Source: Fimousia sp045616445
GTDB lineage: Bacteria; Bacillota; Clostridia; Lachnospirales; Lachnospiraceae
Assembly: GCA_045616445.1 (NCBI GenBank)
Contig: JAZLGR010000030.1
Span: 62,001 to 126,000 of the forward strand
Direction of reading: 5' to 3'
Length of the DNA stretch: 64,000 nt
Notes under the pieces: generated by a model
What the model was told of the DNA's origin: nothing
What the model saw: only the letters and a program-made list of their open reading frames with translations
The model's database searches: none
Shown: piece after piece, positions 34,777 through 43,528 of the stretch
Layout of the letters: each line of letters starts with the position of its first letter
How positions within the stretch are numbered: the stretch's first letter is position 1
Translations under genes and position numbers: made by a program

Positions 34777-37062
34777 ATGAACTTCAGCGAAAAATCCGTC
34801 CAGCAAAAAAGGCTGGACTTTTCAGACGATAAATTAAATAAAAGAGGAACACTGCGTTTTCTCCATTCCATTACGGTGCTTTTTCTCCTGCTGACCCTGT
34901 TTTTCCTGATCTTTGGATTTACTTTGGGCTTTGTGCAGGCACTTTACCGACGCACTCCGGATATTACAACCCATGAGATTGCAACGGGTGGAAAATCCAC
35001 TGTCATCTATGATGAGCCAGGCAACAAGGTAGCCACCTTAAGCTCCAAGTATTACAAACCAATTCCAGTTTCCATTGAAGAGGTCCCACAGACTTTGCAG
35101 GATGCTGTGATTTCTTCCATCGATCCTGATTTTTATGATCATTACGGAATCACCGTCTATAACGTGATCAATACTACCATCAGCTCCATCATGAATCGGA
35201 ACATTTACGGGAGCAGCACACTGATCACTGAAAAGCTTCTTGAGGATACCAATCCGGAATTTCGTACCAACTGCAACTGGATTACCCGATTAGAATACCA
35301 CCTTGAGATTTACTTCAAGGCCATCTCGTTAGAGCGTAACTGCTCAAAAGATGAGATTTTGGAAGCATTCCTTAATACCGCTTCCTTTGGCAATGGTATT
35401 ATCGGCGTGGAGGCAGCGGCTCAGTATTACTATGGCAAAACCGTCTCTGACCTGAATTTAAGCGAGTGTGTCATGCTTGCAACCATTGTCACAGACCCTT
35501 ACCAATATGACCCGTACGAGCATCAGGAGGATGCGACCCTTCAGTATATGTCTACCCTGGCAATCATGCAGGACAAGGCATTTATCACAGAATCCCAGTG
35601 GACCAAAGGTTCCAAATCCAAACCATTTGAGAATCTGCAAACCTACTCCGATGCGACGATGCTGTCTGCATTTGGCCAGGCTGCACTGGATCAGCTGGCA
35701 AAACAATTTGCCGAAAAATACAAGATCAATGCCACCAAATTCCACAACATGATGGTCTATGGCAACTTAAAAATCTATACAACACAGGATACAAAACTGC
35801 AGAAGGAAGCCCAGCGCATTGTCGATGACCCGGCCAACTATACCTACAGTGCTCAGAACAGCGAAGTAAGCCTGACCCTGATGGATGCCAAAACCGGCAA
35901 GATGCGCGCTGTCATCGGCGGTAAGAATGGAAAAACCGCCAATCTAAACCGTGCGACAAAGATGACAAGACAGCCGGGAACCATTTTCCAGACGCTGGCA
36001 ACCTACGTGCCTGGCATCGATAATGATACCCTTACGCTGGCTTCCGTTTATGAAGATTCCGCTTACCACTATCTGGATAACCACCGGGAGGTTTCTTCCA
36101 TCGACGGTGTGTATGACGGGCTTACCACCATTCGTGAGGCACTGTCACAGCCGATGAACTTAGTTGCTGCCCGTGCCCAGTCCGATGTCACTTCCCAGGT
36201 TTCCCTTGATTATCTGACCAATATGGGATTTGAACATATCGTGGAATCAGACGTGGATTCCAGTGGGAATATGATTACAGACGTGCAGCAGAGCATTTGC
36301 AATGGGGCGCTGATCAAGGGCGTTACGAATTTAGAAATCACCGATGCCATGTCTGCCCTTGCCAACGAGGGAAATATGTGCAAACCGATTTTCTATACAA
36401 AAGTGTTAAATAGCGACGGCAGCGAGATTCTGGTCAATAAACCAACCGCAACCCGTGTGATTCGTAATTCCACCGCATTCCTGATTTCCAATGTCCTTCG
36501 TGAGAATGGTTCTGGTATCAGCGAGCATGCGGACGTAGCAAAAATCACTGGTAACAACGACGAAAAGAATGATTTCTGGTGTACCGGTTATACAACAGAC
36601 ATAACTGCAACCCTGTGGATCGGCTATGACGACAATCGAAACTTCGAAAGTTCTTACAGCGCTGGAAAGATCTGGGACAAGATTATGAAGTATTCTATCA
36701 ATCCGGACACAGACATCCGCTTTGTCAAACCTGCAGATGTTACGGTGCAGAACATTTGTCAGGAATCCGGTTTACTGGCGGTACCTGGCATCTGCGACCA
36801 TGACCCACGCGGCAACCGTATCTTCACCGAATATTTCACAGAGAATACGATTCCGGCGACAACCTGCAACACCCACGTTGAGGTTACCATCTGTCCATCC
36901 TCCAAGCGACTGATCAATAACAACTGTCCGAAGGAGAATTATATCACTCGTGTATATCTGGTGCTTCCGGATCACAGTACCGATACTTTGGATCAGCGAT
37001 ATGCCCTTCCTGAACAGTATAAGAATGGCAAGCGCTGTCATATTCATAAGAAAAACTGGTAG
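34777..37062 (+). CDS. PBP1-like bifunctional penicillin-binding protein with degenerate active sites
   Basis: The 761-residue protein has a short cytoplasmic tail, one membrane anchor (about 31-55), a GT51-like domain (about 75-250) and a transpeptidase-like domain (about 350-640), then the usual Cys-containing tail. Fold landmarks are clear: DEILEAFLNTASFGNGIIGVE, RATKMTRQPGTIF and TATLWIGYDDN. Catalytic residues are not: the GT51 glutamate (ED..F) is I115; SxxK reads T402-I-F-Q405; SxN reads P459-M-N461; KTG reads I590-T-G592. The frame is uninterrupted and AGAAGGAGG precedes the ATG at 34777. It probably cannot polymerise or cross-link; a scaffolding or regulatory role in wall synthesis is inference. 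An active family member is expected elsewhere in the genome. Confidence 0.85.
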   Translation: MNFSEKSVQQKRLDFSDDKLNKRGTLRFLHSITVLFLLLTLFFLIFGFTLGFVQALYRRTPDITTHEIATGGKSTVIYDEPGNKVATLSSKYYKPIPVSIEEVPQTLQDAVISSIDPDFYDHYGITVYNVINTTISSIMNRNIYGSSTLITEKLLEDTNPEFRTNCNWITRLEYHLEIYFKAISLERNCSKDEILEAFLNTASFGNGIIGVEAAAQYYYGKTVSDLNLSECVMLATIVTDPYQYDPYEHQEDATLQYMSTLAIMQDKAFITESQWTKGSKSKPFENLQTYSDATMLSAFGQAALDQLAKQFAEKYKINATKFHNMMVYGNLKIYTTQDTKLQKEAQRIVDDPANYTYSAQNSEVSLTLMDAKTGKMRAVIGGKNGKTANLNRATKMTRQPGTIFQTLATYVPGIDNDTLTLASVYEDSAYHYLDNHREVSSIDGVYDGLTTIREALSQPMNLVAARAQSDVTSQVSLDYLTNMGFEHIVESDVDSSGNMITDVQQSICNGALIKGVTNLEITDAMSALANEGNMCKPIFYTKVLNSDGSEILVNKPTATRVIRNSTAFLISNVLRENGSGISEHADVAKITGNNDEKNDFWCTGYTTDITATLWIGYDDNRNFESSYSAGKIWDKIMKYSINPDTDIRFVKPADVTVQNICQESGLLAVPGICDHDPRGNRIFTEYFTENTIPATTCNTHVEVTICPSSKRLINNNCPKENYITRVYLVLPDHSTDTLDQRYALPEQYKNGKRCHIHKKNW

Positions 37063-37064
37063 TC

Positions 37065-37096
37065 AGTAATCGTAATAAAAAGTAATCGTAATAAAA
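37065..37096. repeat. 16-bp tandem duplication
   Basis: AGTAATCGTAATAAAA occurs twice head to tail directly after the PBP1-like stop codon and just before its terminator. Confidence 0.85.
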
Positions 37097-37133
37097 AGGC
37101 ATACCACACTGCTTTGTGTGATATGCCTTTTTT
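37093..37133. terminator. Bidirectional terminator
   Basis: A long stem AAAAAGGCATA...TATGCCTTTTT, extended by ACAC/GTGT with one mismatch, loop of six bases. It serves the PBP1-like gene on the plus strand and the HAD gene on the minus strand. Confidence 0.9.
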
Positions 37134-37191
37134 GTGCGTTCAATTGTATATTCAGTTGTTGTGTATACAATGTCCAGAAGTTAAATCGCTC

Positions 37192-37818
37192 CTAAAACGT
37201 AATTACTTCATCGGCAATGGCCACGATCTGTTCCCACTGATCCTTCATGGTATAATCATACACTGCTGTCACATAACAGCCTGCTGCTTTGGCTGCCTCA
37301 ATGGCATGCTTAGCATCGTCATATACATGAGTTTGGGAAGTGGTAAATCCGTGCTTCTTTGCAACAAAATCGAAGATCTCTGGTCCGTCCTTGCGCATGC
37401 CAAGCTCGTCTGTGGCATAAATTGCATCAAAATATCGCTTCATGCCAGTGCGCTTCATGGCTGCTTCAATACAGGATTTTTCGGAATTGGATAGAATGAT
37501 GACTGTATTGCCGGCATCCTTTTCTGCCTTTACGCGAAGCTTCATGCCGTTTTTCGGTGGAATCTCAAAGGCGTAGGCAAGGGCAATTCGCTCCATCGCC
37601 TGTGTCAAAATCTCTTCCACTGTTCCTTCTAAATGAAATTCTTCCTTCATATAGGCAGAAGACTCCAACAATGTCATCGCTTCAATTTTCTGTTCAAAAT
37701 CATCTGGGACGTCGATGCCCTTCCCTGTAAGATAGGTGCGTCCACAACTCTCCCAGTACGGCATGGAATCGATGAGGGTTCCATCCATATCAAAAATTAC
37801 AAGCTTCTGATCCATCAT
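37192..37818 (-). CDS. HAD-superfamily phosphatase
   Basis: The 208-residue protein has HAD motif I FDMDGTLIDS (nucleophile D10, acid D12), motif II VIILSNSE, a lysine in ELGMRKDGPEIF and an acidic motif THVYDDAKHAIEAAKAAG. The helical cap between motifs I and II is of the beta-phosphoglucomutase type. Substrate unknown. It begins four bases after the parvulin stop, so the two are co-transcribed. Confidence 0.9.
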   Translation of the reverse strand: MMDQKLVIFDMDGTLIDSMPYWESCGRTYLTGKGIDVPDDFEQKIEAMTLLESSAYMKEEFHLEGTVEEILTQAMERIALAYAFEIPPKNGMKLRVKAEKDAGNTVIILSNSEKSCIEAAMKRTGMKRYFDAIYATDELGMRKDGPEIFDFVAKKHGFTTSQTHVYDDAKHAIEAAKAAGCYVTAVYDYTMKDQWEQIVAIADEVITF

Positions 37819-37821
37819 ATC

Positions 37822-38574
37822 TTAGAGCTTCTTTAATTTTACGTCATATTTTACAGCTAAAGCGTCTGCTTCTTTTGCATATGCTTCCTGCTGTTTTCTT
37901 GTGAGTGCCATATTATCAACCTGAGCTTCCACTTCTTCGTATGGACGGATGCTTTCTTCTGTCTTGCCATAAACGAGAATTAAGTGGTAGCCAAACTGTG
38001 TTTTTACAGGTCCGATGACTTTGTCTAACTCTCCATCAAATGCTGCCTGTTCGAATTCAGGAACCATCTGTCCACGGCCAAATGTACCTAAATCTCCACC
38101 CTGTGCGTTGGATGGGCATGTGGAGTATGCTTTTGCTGCTTCTTCAAATGTTTTTTCGCCAGCTTCGATTTCTGCTGCTGCTTTCACACATGTTTCTTCA
38201 TCATCTGTTAAGATATGTTTTGCAGATACAGAAGCCTGTGTAGCGAATTCATTCTTGTTATTTTCGTAGAACGCTCTCTTTTCTTCTTCTGTTACATCGA
38301 TGGCACTGATAAATTTGTTCATGGCCATACGGGATAATAAATCAGCTTTTACTGCATCTAATACCTGTTTGAATTCTTCTGTTTCGTCTAATTTTTCATC
38401 GAGGGCTTTTAATTCGAACAGTGCTGTGTCGATGATCTGCTGTAATGCCTGCGCACGGAACTGTGGGTTGTTGGCATATGTCTGCTGCTGCTGTGGTAAT
38501 CTGGAAATAAATGCATCTACATCTGCAGCTGTAATGCTTTTTCCTGCGATTACGGCTAATACTGTTTCACTCAT
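37822..38574 (-). CDS. Parvulin-type peptidyl-prolyl isomerase (PpiC)
   Basis: The 250-residue protein has a helical N-terminal chaperone-like part (SurA_N type, about 1-110) and a rotamase domain: SAKHILTDDEETCVKAAAEI, CPSNAQGGDLGTFGRGQM and VKTQFGYHLILVYGK. There is no signal peptide or lipobox, so it is cytoplasmic, unlike PrsA. AAAGGAG precedes the ATG. Confidence 0.93.
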   Translation of the reverse strand: MSETVLAVIAGKSITAADVDAFISRLPQQQQTYANNPQFRAQALQQIIDTALFELKALDEKLDETEEFKQVLDAVKADLLSRMAMNKFISAIDVTEEEKRAFYENNKNEFATQASVSAKHILTDDEETCVKAAAEIEAGEKTFEEAAKAYSTCPSNAQGGDLGTFGRGQMVPEFEQAAFDGELDKVIGPVKTQFGYHLILVYGKTEESIRPYEEVEAQVDNMALTRKQQEAYAKEADALAVKYDVKLKKL

Positions 38575-38612
38575 GTTTCTAAATCTCCTTTATCATATAT
38601 ATCTTTTTCCCA

Positions 38613-39338
38613 TTAGAATAACGGGGTAATAAAATTGGCCCATAAAAAGCTCAGTGGCATAACCAGCACCATGGCCGGAATCATGTCGGCAACTGGGAAG
38701 TTTTTCAGTTTTACCATACGGAAACCAGTTGCTACCATAATAAATCCACCACAAGCTTTGAAATCATTGATCATCTCCGGTGTGGTCAGTGGGAAAATAA
38801 TCTTTGCTAATGCAAATAAGATCGTAAATAAGATGAACTGTGGCACTGCAACTAAGGATACCACATATCCAAGGTTACATGCGAAGATCATAGCTGTAAA
38901 GAAATCCAGGATGGATTTGGATAATAAGATGGTATGATCTCCACTCATACCAGAATCTAAAGAACCATAGATACCGGTACCGCTGGCACAGAATAATACG
39001 ATGATGGTTACTAATGTGATCATGAACTCTTCTTCAGAAAGATTGGAAGTGTTCGGTACGACCTTGCATACTGCCTTCTGCATCAGTTCGCCACCCTTGT
39101 TGATCTTGTCTCCCAGATGAACTGCAAGACCGATGGCTGTACCGATAATCATGGCAAATATAACTGCCGGCATGTTCTGCATCAATGGAATGGTATTGAT
39201 TCCCATACCCATAGAGCACACACCAAATACCAGCGTAATCTGTGCTTTAAACTCTGAAGTGAGTCTGTGTCCCAAAATTCCTCCTAAAATACCCCCGAAA
39301 ACAACGGAAAGGGCATTCACAATAACACCAATTGGCAT
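38613..39338 (-). CDS. DUF554-family membrane protein
   Basis: The 241-residue integral membrane protein has about seven hydrophobic segments and the DUF554 features: GVIVNALSVVFGGILGGILG at the start, VFGVCSMGMGINTI, and ACGGFIMVATGFRMVKLKNFPVAD near the end. The function of the family is not established. GAGAGGAG precedes the ATG. It lies just upstream of the PpiC gene and may be co-transcribed. Confidence 0.9.
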   Translation of the reverse strand: MPIGVIVNALSVVFGGILGGILGHRLTSEFKAQITLVFGVCSMGMGINTIPLMQNMPAVIFAMIIGTAIGLAVHLGDKINKGGELMQKAVCKVVPNTSNLSEEEFMITLVTIIVLFCASGTGIYGSLDSGMSGDHTILLSKSILDFFTAMIFACNLGYVVSLVAVPQFILFTILFALAKIIFPLTTPEMINDFKACGGFIMVATGFRMVKLKNFPVADMIPAMVLVMPLSFLWANFITPLF

Positions 39339-39418
39339 AGTTTTTCTCCTCTCATATAAGGTTTTTACATGTTAAATTTTCACTTTACGTTTACACATTC
39401 ATAGCTAACAATCTATAT

Positions 39419-39874
39419 TTATCTCTTTCGAAACATGGATGGAATCCCAAAGAATCTGCGAAGGATCTTTCGAAATGGAATAACACGAATCCATACCTTT
39501 TCAAAAAATACCCACCACAGCTCGCCCGGACCGATCAGCTTGCCTTTGCGCTTGATCTTAATGACCAATGCAAAAATCTGATCCCGGCGAATTCCATGTT
39601 CAATCTCATCCTGCCCATCTCCAATCAGATCAAAGGTGTCGTCTTTGCATACCTTACAGATGCGGTGCATAACATACTGCCCGCTGTCTCTCTGGTAGAA
39701 CACGGCATCCCCTCTTTTTAATGGTCGTTTGGGCTTTTCGAAATAAATATAATCTCTTTCATGGCAGATAAATGGGGTCATGCTGCTGCCTGAAACAAGC
39801 ATGCTGACCTGTCTGCCTTCCTCGGTCAGTTCCCGCAATATGGAAACATACTCTCTTGTATCAACTCTGATCAT
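39419..39874 (-). CDS. S24/S26-type signal-peptidase-like protease
   Basis: The 151-residue protein has the serine-protease motif VSGSSMTPF (S31), then RGDAVFYQR and YVMHRI, where H70 occupies the position of the general base, as in SipW/ER-type enzymes that use Ser-His instead of Ser-Lys; LIGDGQDE follows. A hydrophobic, basic C-terminal segment could sit at the membrane. It starts 10 bases after the ABC exporter, with AGGAGG overlapping that gene's stop, so the two are coupled. In Lachnospiraceae such peptidase/ABC pairs often accompany secreted peptides; no precursor gene is visible here. Confidence 0.85.
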   Translation of the reverse strand: MIRVDTREYVSILRELTEEGRQVSMLVSGSSMTPFICHERDYIYFEKPKRPLKRGDAVFYQRDSGQYVMHRICKVCKDDTFDLIGDGQDEIEHGIRRDQIFALVIKIKRKGKLIGPGELWWVFFEKVWIRVIPFRKILRRFFGIPSMFRKR

Positions 39875-39884
39875 ACCTTACCTC

Positions 39885-41690
39885 CTAGAAATCCATTGCC
39901 ATCTTTGCGGATTCTTCTTCAGAAAGTTCTGTCACGTGGGTTTCCATAACACGATATACTCTCTGACACATATTTAATACGGATGGTCGGTGGGTTGTTA
40001 CAATGCAGACCTTGTTTGGTCTCTGCTGAATGATATTACGAAGTACTTTACGCTCTGTAGTAACATCCAGTGCAGAGGTTGCTTCATCCAGAAGCAGGAT
40101 CGGTGAATTACGAAGCACTGCTCTGGCAATGGAAATACGCTGTGCCTGTCCTTCTGAGAATCCTCGGCCTCGTTCTCCAATCTTACAGTTGAACGTATCC
40201 GGCATATTCTGTACAAAATCCCATGCGCAGGCAATCTTTAATGCTTCCACGATTTCTTCGTCGGTGGCATCTTCCTTAACCATACGCATATTCTCTGCGA
40301 TGGTTCCCTGAAGAATGGTATTGCCCTGAGGTACATAGGAAAAGAGATGTCTGGTGTCGGCGTTCATCTCCATCTCCTGTCCGTTGGATGCGCGTAAGAA
40401 GGTACGTCCATCCTGTGGATGAATCAGGCCTAAGATCATTCGGATCATGGTTGTCTTACCTTCACCGGAAGGTCCTACCAGTGCAACAATTTCCCCTGGA
40501 TTAGCCATAAAGCAGGAATCTGTAATGACTTTGTTGTCATCCACATAGGCAAAGTTGACGTCTTCCATCTTGATCTCAAATCCATCATCTGCATACTGAT
40601 CAAGCTCGGAGCTTTCCGGGATATGGCGTTCTTTTGGAAGCTCACAAAGTTCAATGATACGGTGTGCAGAAATAGATGTATTCAGGAAGGATGGAATCAG
40701 GGAAACCACACTGTTAAATGCAGCATTCAGGTTGCTTCTCTGGCCAAGAAAGAGCTGCATCTCACCAAATCGGATCTTGCCCTGCCACAGGCGGTATAAA
40801 CAGTAGCCAAAGGCTGCATATTCCACAATTGTTCCCATAATGGACAGCACAATCCCTGTCCAGATGGTAAACCAGTTATAATCCAGGCTGACCTGCTTGT
40901 ATTTTTCCTGCCAGCCTCGGAATTTCTTACTGTAAAGCCCTGTGATACCGAAAGACTTGATGGTATCAAAGTTATAGAATGTCTCAATTTCGAAGGTAGT
41001 CATGTCGGAGCTCATCTCCTTCATCTTTCTACCATATTCTCGCTGTTTGCGGATTAAAAACTTAGAAAGTACCAGCATCAGAGGTGCACTACCGAAGGCC
41101 AGTAAAGCCATCATCTTATCATAGTGCCAGATTAGGACAAATGTTGCGATAAAGCTGTAGATAATATTCAAAACCGATGGGAAGAAGCTGATAGCATTAC
41201 CACTGATGGTGCTGACATCACTGTTAAATCGGTTCAATACGTCCCCGTTGGTATACTTATTGATCTCCATCCATTCCGCATCGATGATTTTATCGAAAAT
41301 ATCGGCCTGAATATCCTGATTGACATAAATACTCAGTCTGGTGGAGATTCGGTTGATCACATTCCCGATGGTTAAATTGAATACCACACTACCTACCATC
41401 ATGGCAATCAGCAATGGCAGCTTCTCAATCTCTCTGCCGGTGATGATATTGATCATATTCTTACTGATGACCGCACTAACTAACCCAAGGGTTGTACTGA
41501 CAAGTCCTAATATGGTATAGAATAAAATCGCACCCTTATATCTCTTACTGTATCCAAATATCCACTTCCAGTCATCGAGAATCTCGGAAAATGTTCCATC
41601 ATGCCATCTCGAGATCAGAACATCCAATGATTCAAAGGAAAGCTTATTCTGCGCTTTTCTTTCTTCTCTGCTTTCTCTAAATTTACTCAT
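39885..41690 (-). CDS. ABC exporter (fused membrane and ATPase domains)
   Basis: The 601-residue half-transporter has six predicted membrane helices (about 50-330) and a C-terminal ATPase with Walker A GPSGEGKTTMIRM, an altered signature FSEGQAQRISIARAV (canonical LSGGQ), Walker B ILLLDEATSALD and H-loop VTTHRPS. It is the exporter type used for lipids, drugs or peptides. The frame opens 12 codons earlier, but AGAGGGA precedes the ATG at 41690. Coupling to the peptidase gene suggests a processed peptide as cargo; that is inference. Confidence 0.9.
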   Translation of the reverse strand: MSKFRESREERKAQNKLSFESLDVLISRWHDGTFSEILDDWKWIFGYSKRYKGAILFYTILGLVSTTLGLVSAVISKNMINIITGREIEKLPLLIAMMVGSVVFNLTIGNVINRISTRLSIYVNQDIQADIFDKIIDAEWMEINKYTNGDVLNRFNSDVSTISGNAISFFPSVLNIIYSFIATFVLIWHYDKMMALLAFGSAPLMLVLSKFLIRKQREYGRKMKEMSSDMTTFEIETFYNFDTIKSFGITGLYSKKFRGWQEKYKQVSLDYNWFTIWTGIVLSIMGTIVEYAAFGYCLYRLWQGKIRFGEMQLFLGQRSNLNAAFNSVVSLIPSFLNTSISAHRIIELCELPKERHIPESSELDQYADDGFEIKMEDVNFAYVDDNKVITDSCFMANPGEIVALVGPSGEGKTTMIRMILGLIHPQDGRTFLRASNGQEMEMNADTRHLFSYVPQGNTILQGTIAENMRMVKEDATDEEIVEALKIACAWDFVQNMPDTFNCKIGERGRGFSEGQAQRISIARAVLRNSPILLLDEATSALDVTTERKVLRNIIQQRPNKVCIVTTHRPSVLNMCQRVYRVMETHVTELSEEESAKMAMDF

Positions 41691-41812
41691 GAAATCCCTC
41701 TGTATTATAACTACTAAAAAATTCAAAAACCTATATCATTACTAGTTTCTATTACTTACACTCTAACATTTCTACTATACATGAATCTGTTTTGACGGTC
41801 AACAAGCAACTA

Positions 41813-41842
41813 TTGTTATCCATCAAGACTTCGTGATATAAT
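41813..41842 (+). promoter_or_regulatory. Promoter of the DtxR-like regulator gene
   Basis: TTGTTA (41813-41818), 18-base spacer, and TATAAT (41837-41842) with an extended TGA. Confidence 0.7.
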
Positions 41843-41876
41843 AAAGTTCAGAATACATTATCCGTGAGGTTTTACC

Positions 41877-42260
41877 ATGAGTTATATCAAACATAAATCC
41901 CAGGAATCTGTAGAGGACTACTTAGAAGCCATCCTTGTGCTTCAGAAGAGCCTTCCCCATGTCAGATCCATCGATATCGCCCATCATTTACAATTCAGCA
42001 AACCAAGTGTCAGCGTCGCCATCAGAAACCTGCGTGAACAGGGCTATGTGGATATGACAGATGCTGGACATATCATACTGACTGACACCGGTCTGAGCCG
42101 TGCCGAATCTGTATTAGAACGCCATGAAGTATTATGCAACTGGCTCATCAGCATCGGTGTAAGCCCGGAAGTTGCCAATGAAGATGCCTGCCATATGGAG
42201 CATGATATGAGCGACGAAACATTTGCCGCGATCAAAGCAGCCGTTACCCAGGCGAAATAA
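41877..42260 (+). CDS. DtxR/MntR-family metal-dependent repressor
   Basis: The 127-residue protein has an N-terminal winged helix (SVEDYLEAILVLQ, FSKPSVSVAIRNLREQGYV) and a dimerisation domain with metal ligands ERHEVL and DACHMEHDMS. The C-x2-E-H pattern (C105, E108, H109) matches the DtxR/IdeR-type site, whereas MntR has Glu in place of Cys, so an iron-type response is somewhat favoured. It lacks the SH3-like third domain. It stands alone; targets are not evident in the window. Confidence 0.9.
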   Translation: MSYIKHKSQESVEDYLEAILVLQKSLPHVRSIDIAHHLQFSKPSVSVAIRNLREQGYVDMTDAGHIILTDTGLSRAESVLERHEVLCNWLISIGVSPEVANEDACHMEHDMSDETFAAIKAAVTQAK

Positions 42261-42319
42261 TTGACAGAATGATTCAGGTATGATTGATACGAACAATTTG
42301 ATTGATAAGAAAATAGAAA

Positions 42320-42348
42320 GAGGGAGACGGCTTCATACCGTCTCCCTT
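42320..42348. terminator. Bidirectional terminator
   Basis: Stem AGGGAGACGG/CCGTCTCCCT with a 7-base loop, A-rich on the left and T-rich on the right, between the convergent DtxR-like and DUF975 genes. Confidence 0.88.
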
Positions 42349-42365
42349 ATTATGATTGCCAATTT

Positions 42366-43097
42366 TTATAACTGATATTTCAGTTCTGCATATAATTCTG
42401 CGTTGGTTGCACAGATATATGGCTGTACATATAATACCACACCAATGCCAAAGGTGATCACACCAAAAATTGCCCATCCGATGAAGGAAAGGTCTAAGAT
42501 GAATGCATTCAGCTTTTGTCCCATCATCATCTGCTTGCTTCGTGCGAATACTTCCTTGTCACTCAGTTCTGGATATTCTGACACAATATAAGGTACCATA
42601 CGATATTCATAGCTCTTATAAATACCAGGAATGACCAGAAGCAGAGACCATAAAAAGATATAGATATATCGAAGGAACATGGTCTTAACAGACTGCATGT
42701 AATTTTCATTCCTGAATGGTTCAATGATACGCTCTAACCCAGCTGCTTCTGATCGATTCTGATTGAAGAAGTTGCATACGCCGACTTCTAATATATTCAC
42801 CACAAAAAGAACCAGACAGATAGAGAAGACAAAAAGAACAAATCCCGCCATCTGAAGGCCGATATGATTCACATGAATCAGGATCTTACTCAAACTGGTT
42901 GGGAATAATCCCTTAAATCCTTCATCAATGAGGAATGCAACGGTATTGTTGCTATTTTTCAGGCCGTTGATATCGATGTTAATTCCTCTGTTATTGTTGG
43001 TAAAGAAGGAGAAGACAACGCCTGCGATGACGCACATCAGATAATTGGCCTTAAATCGTGTCTTTCCTCTCTGTTTTAAGTCACTAATACTCCACAT
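42366..43097 (-). CDS. DUF975-family membrane protein
   Basis: The 243-residue protein begins with the family signature SISDLKQRGKTRFKANYL and has four to five hydrophobic segments, with the later landmarks FNQNRSEA, IPGIYKSYEYRMVPYIVSE and SKQMMMGQKLNAFILDLSFIGW. The role of DUF975 is unknown. It lies close to the GntR/ABC operon on the same strand and may be its last member. Confidence 0.9.
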   Translation of the reverse strand: MWSISDLKQRGKTRFKANYLMCVIAGVVFSFFTNNNRGINIDINGLKNSNNTVAFLIDEGFKGLFPTSLSKILIHVNHIGLQMAGFVLFVFSICLVLFVVNILEVGVCNFFNQNRSEAAGLERIIEPFRNENYMQSVKTMFLRYIYIFLWSLLLVIPGIYKSYEYRMVPYIVSEYPELSDKEVFARSKQMMMGQKLNAFILDLSFIGWAIFGVITFGIGVVLYVQPYICATNAELYAELKYQL

Positions 43098-43148
43098 AAT
43101 TTTTCCTTTCTTAATAGAAACAAAAACATAATTCCTATTTGTATGTTA

Positions 43149-43517
43149 TTACTTATACTGTACTAAAATCTCAATTGCTTCCATCTGATCATATCCCAGA
43201 TCATTCATGTCCTTCAGATAGGACTTCATAATACTTAATGCAATCTCCCGTCGGCACTTTGCGATGACTTCTTTATCCTGAGTTACCACACGGCCAATGG
43301 TACGGTTGGTTACGATCAATCCTTCCTGATCAAGGGCAGCCAGTGCTCTCTGCATAGTATTGGGATTGACTCCCGCATCTCTGGCAAGATCTCGCACAGT
43401 CGGAAGCTTGTCACCACATACATAATATCCGGAAACAATCTTCTTACTGATCTGTTCCTTCAGCTGGATCCAGATTGGGCGGTCCTGATCAATGATCCAT
43501 TCCGGTTTCTTACTCAT
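43149..43517 (-). CDS. GntR-family regulator, YtrA subfamily
   Basis: The 122-residue protein is a winged helix (PIWIQLKEQISKKIVSGYY, KLPTVRDLARDAGVNPNTM, RALAALDQEGLI) followed by only a short two-helix tail, the hallmark of the YtrA subgroup that regulates neighbouring ABC transporters. It is the third gene of the operon and probably binds the palindrome at 45073-45094. AGGAGG precedes the ATG. Confidence 0.92.
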   Translation of the reverse strand: MSKKPEWIIDQDRPIWIQLKEQISKKIVSGYYVCGDKLPTVRDLARDAGVNPNTMQRALAALDQEGLIVTNRTIGRVVTQDKEVIAKCRREIALSIMKSYLKDMNDLGYDQMEAIEILVQYK

Positions 43518-43528
43518 CCGCGTTCCTC

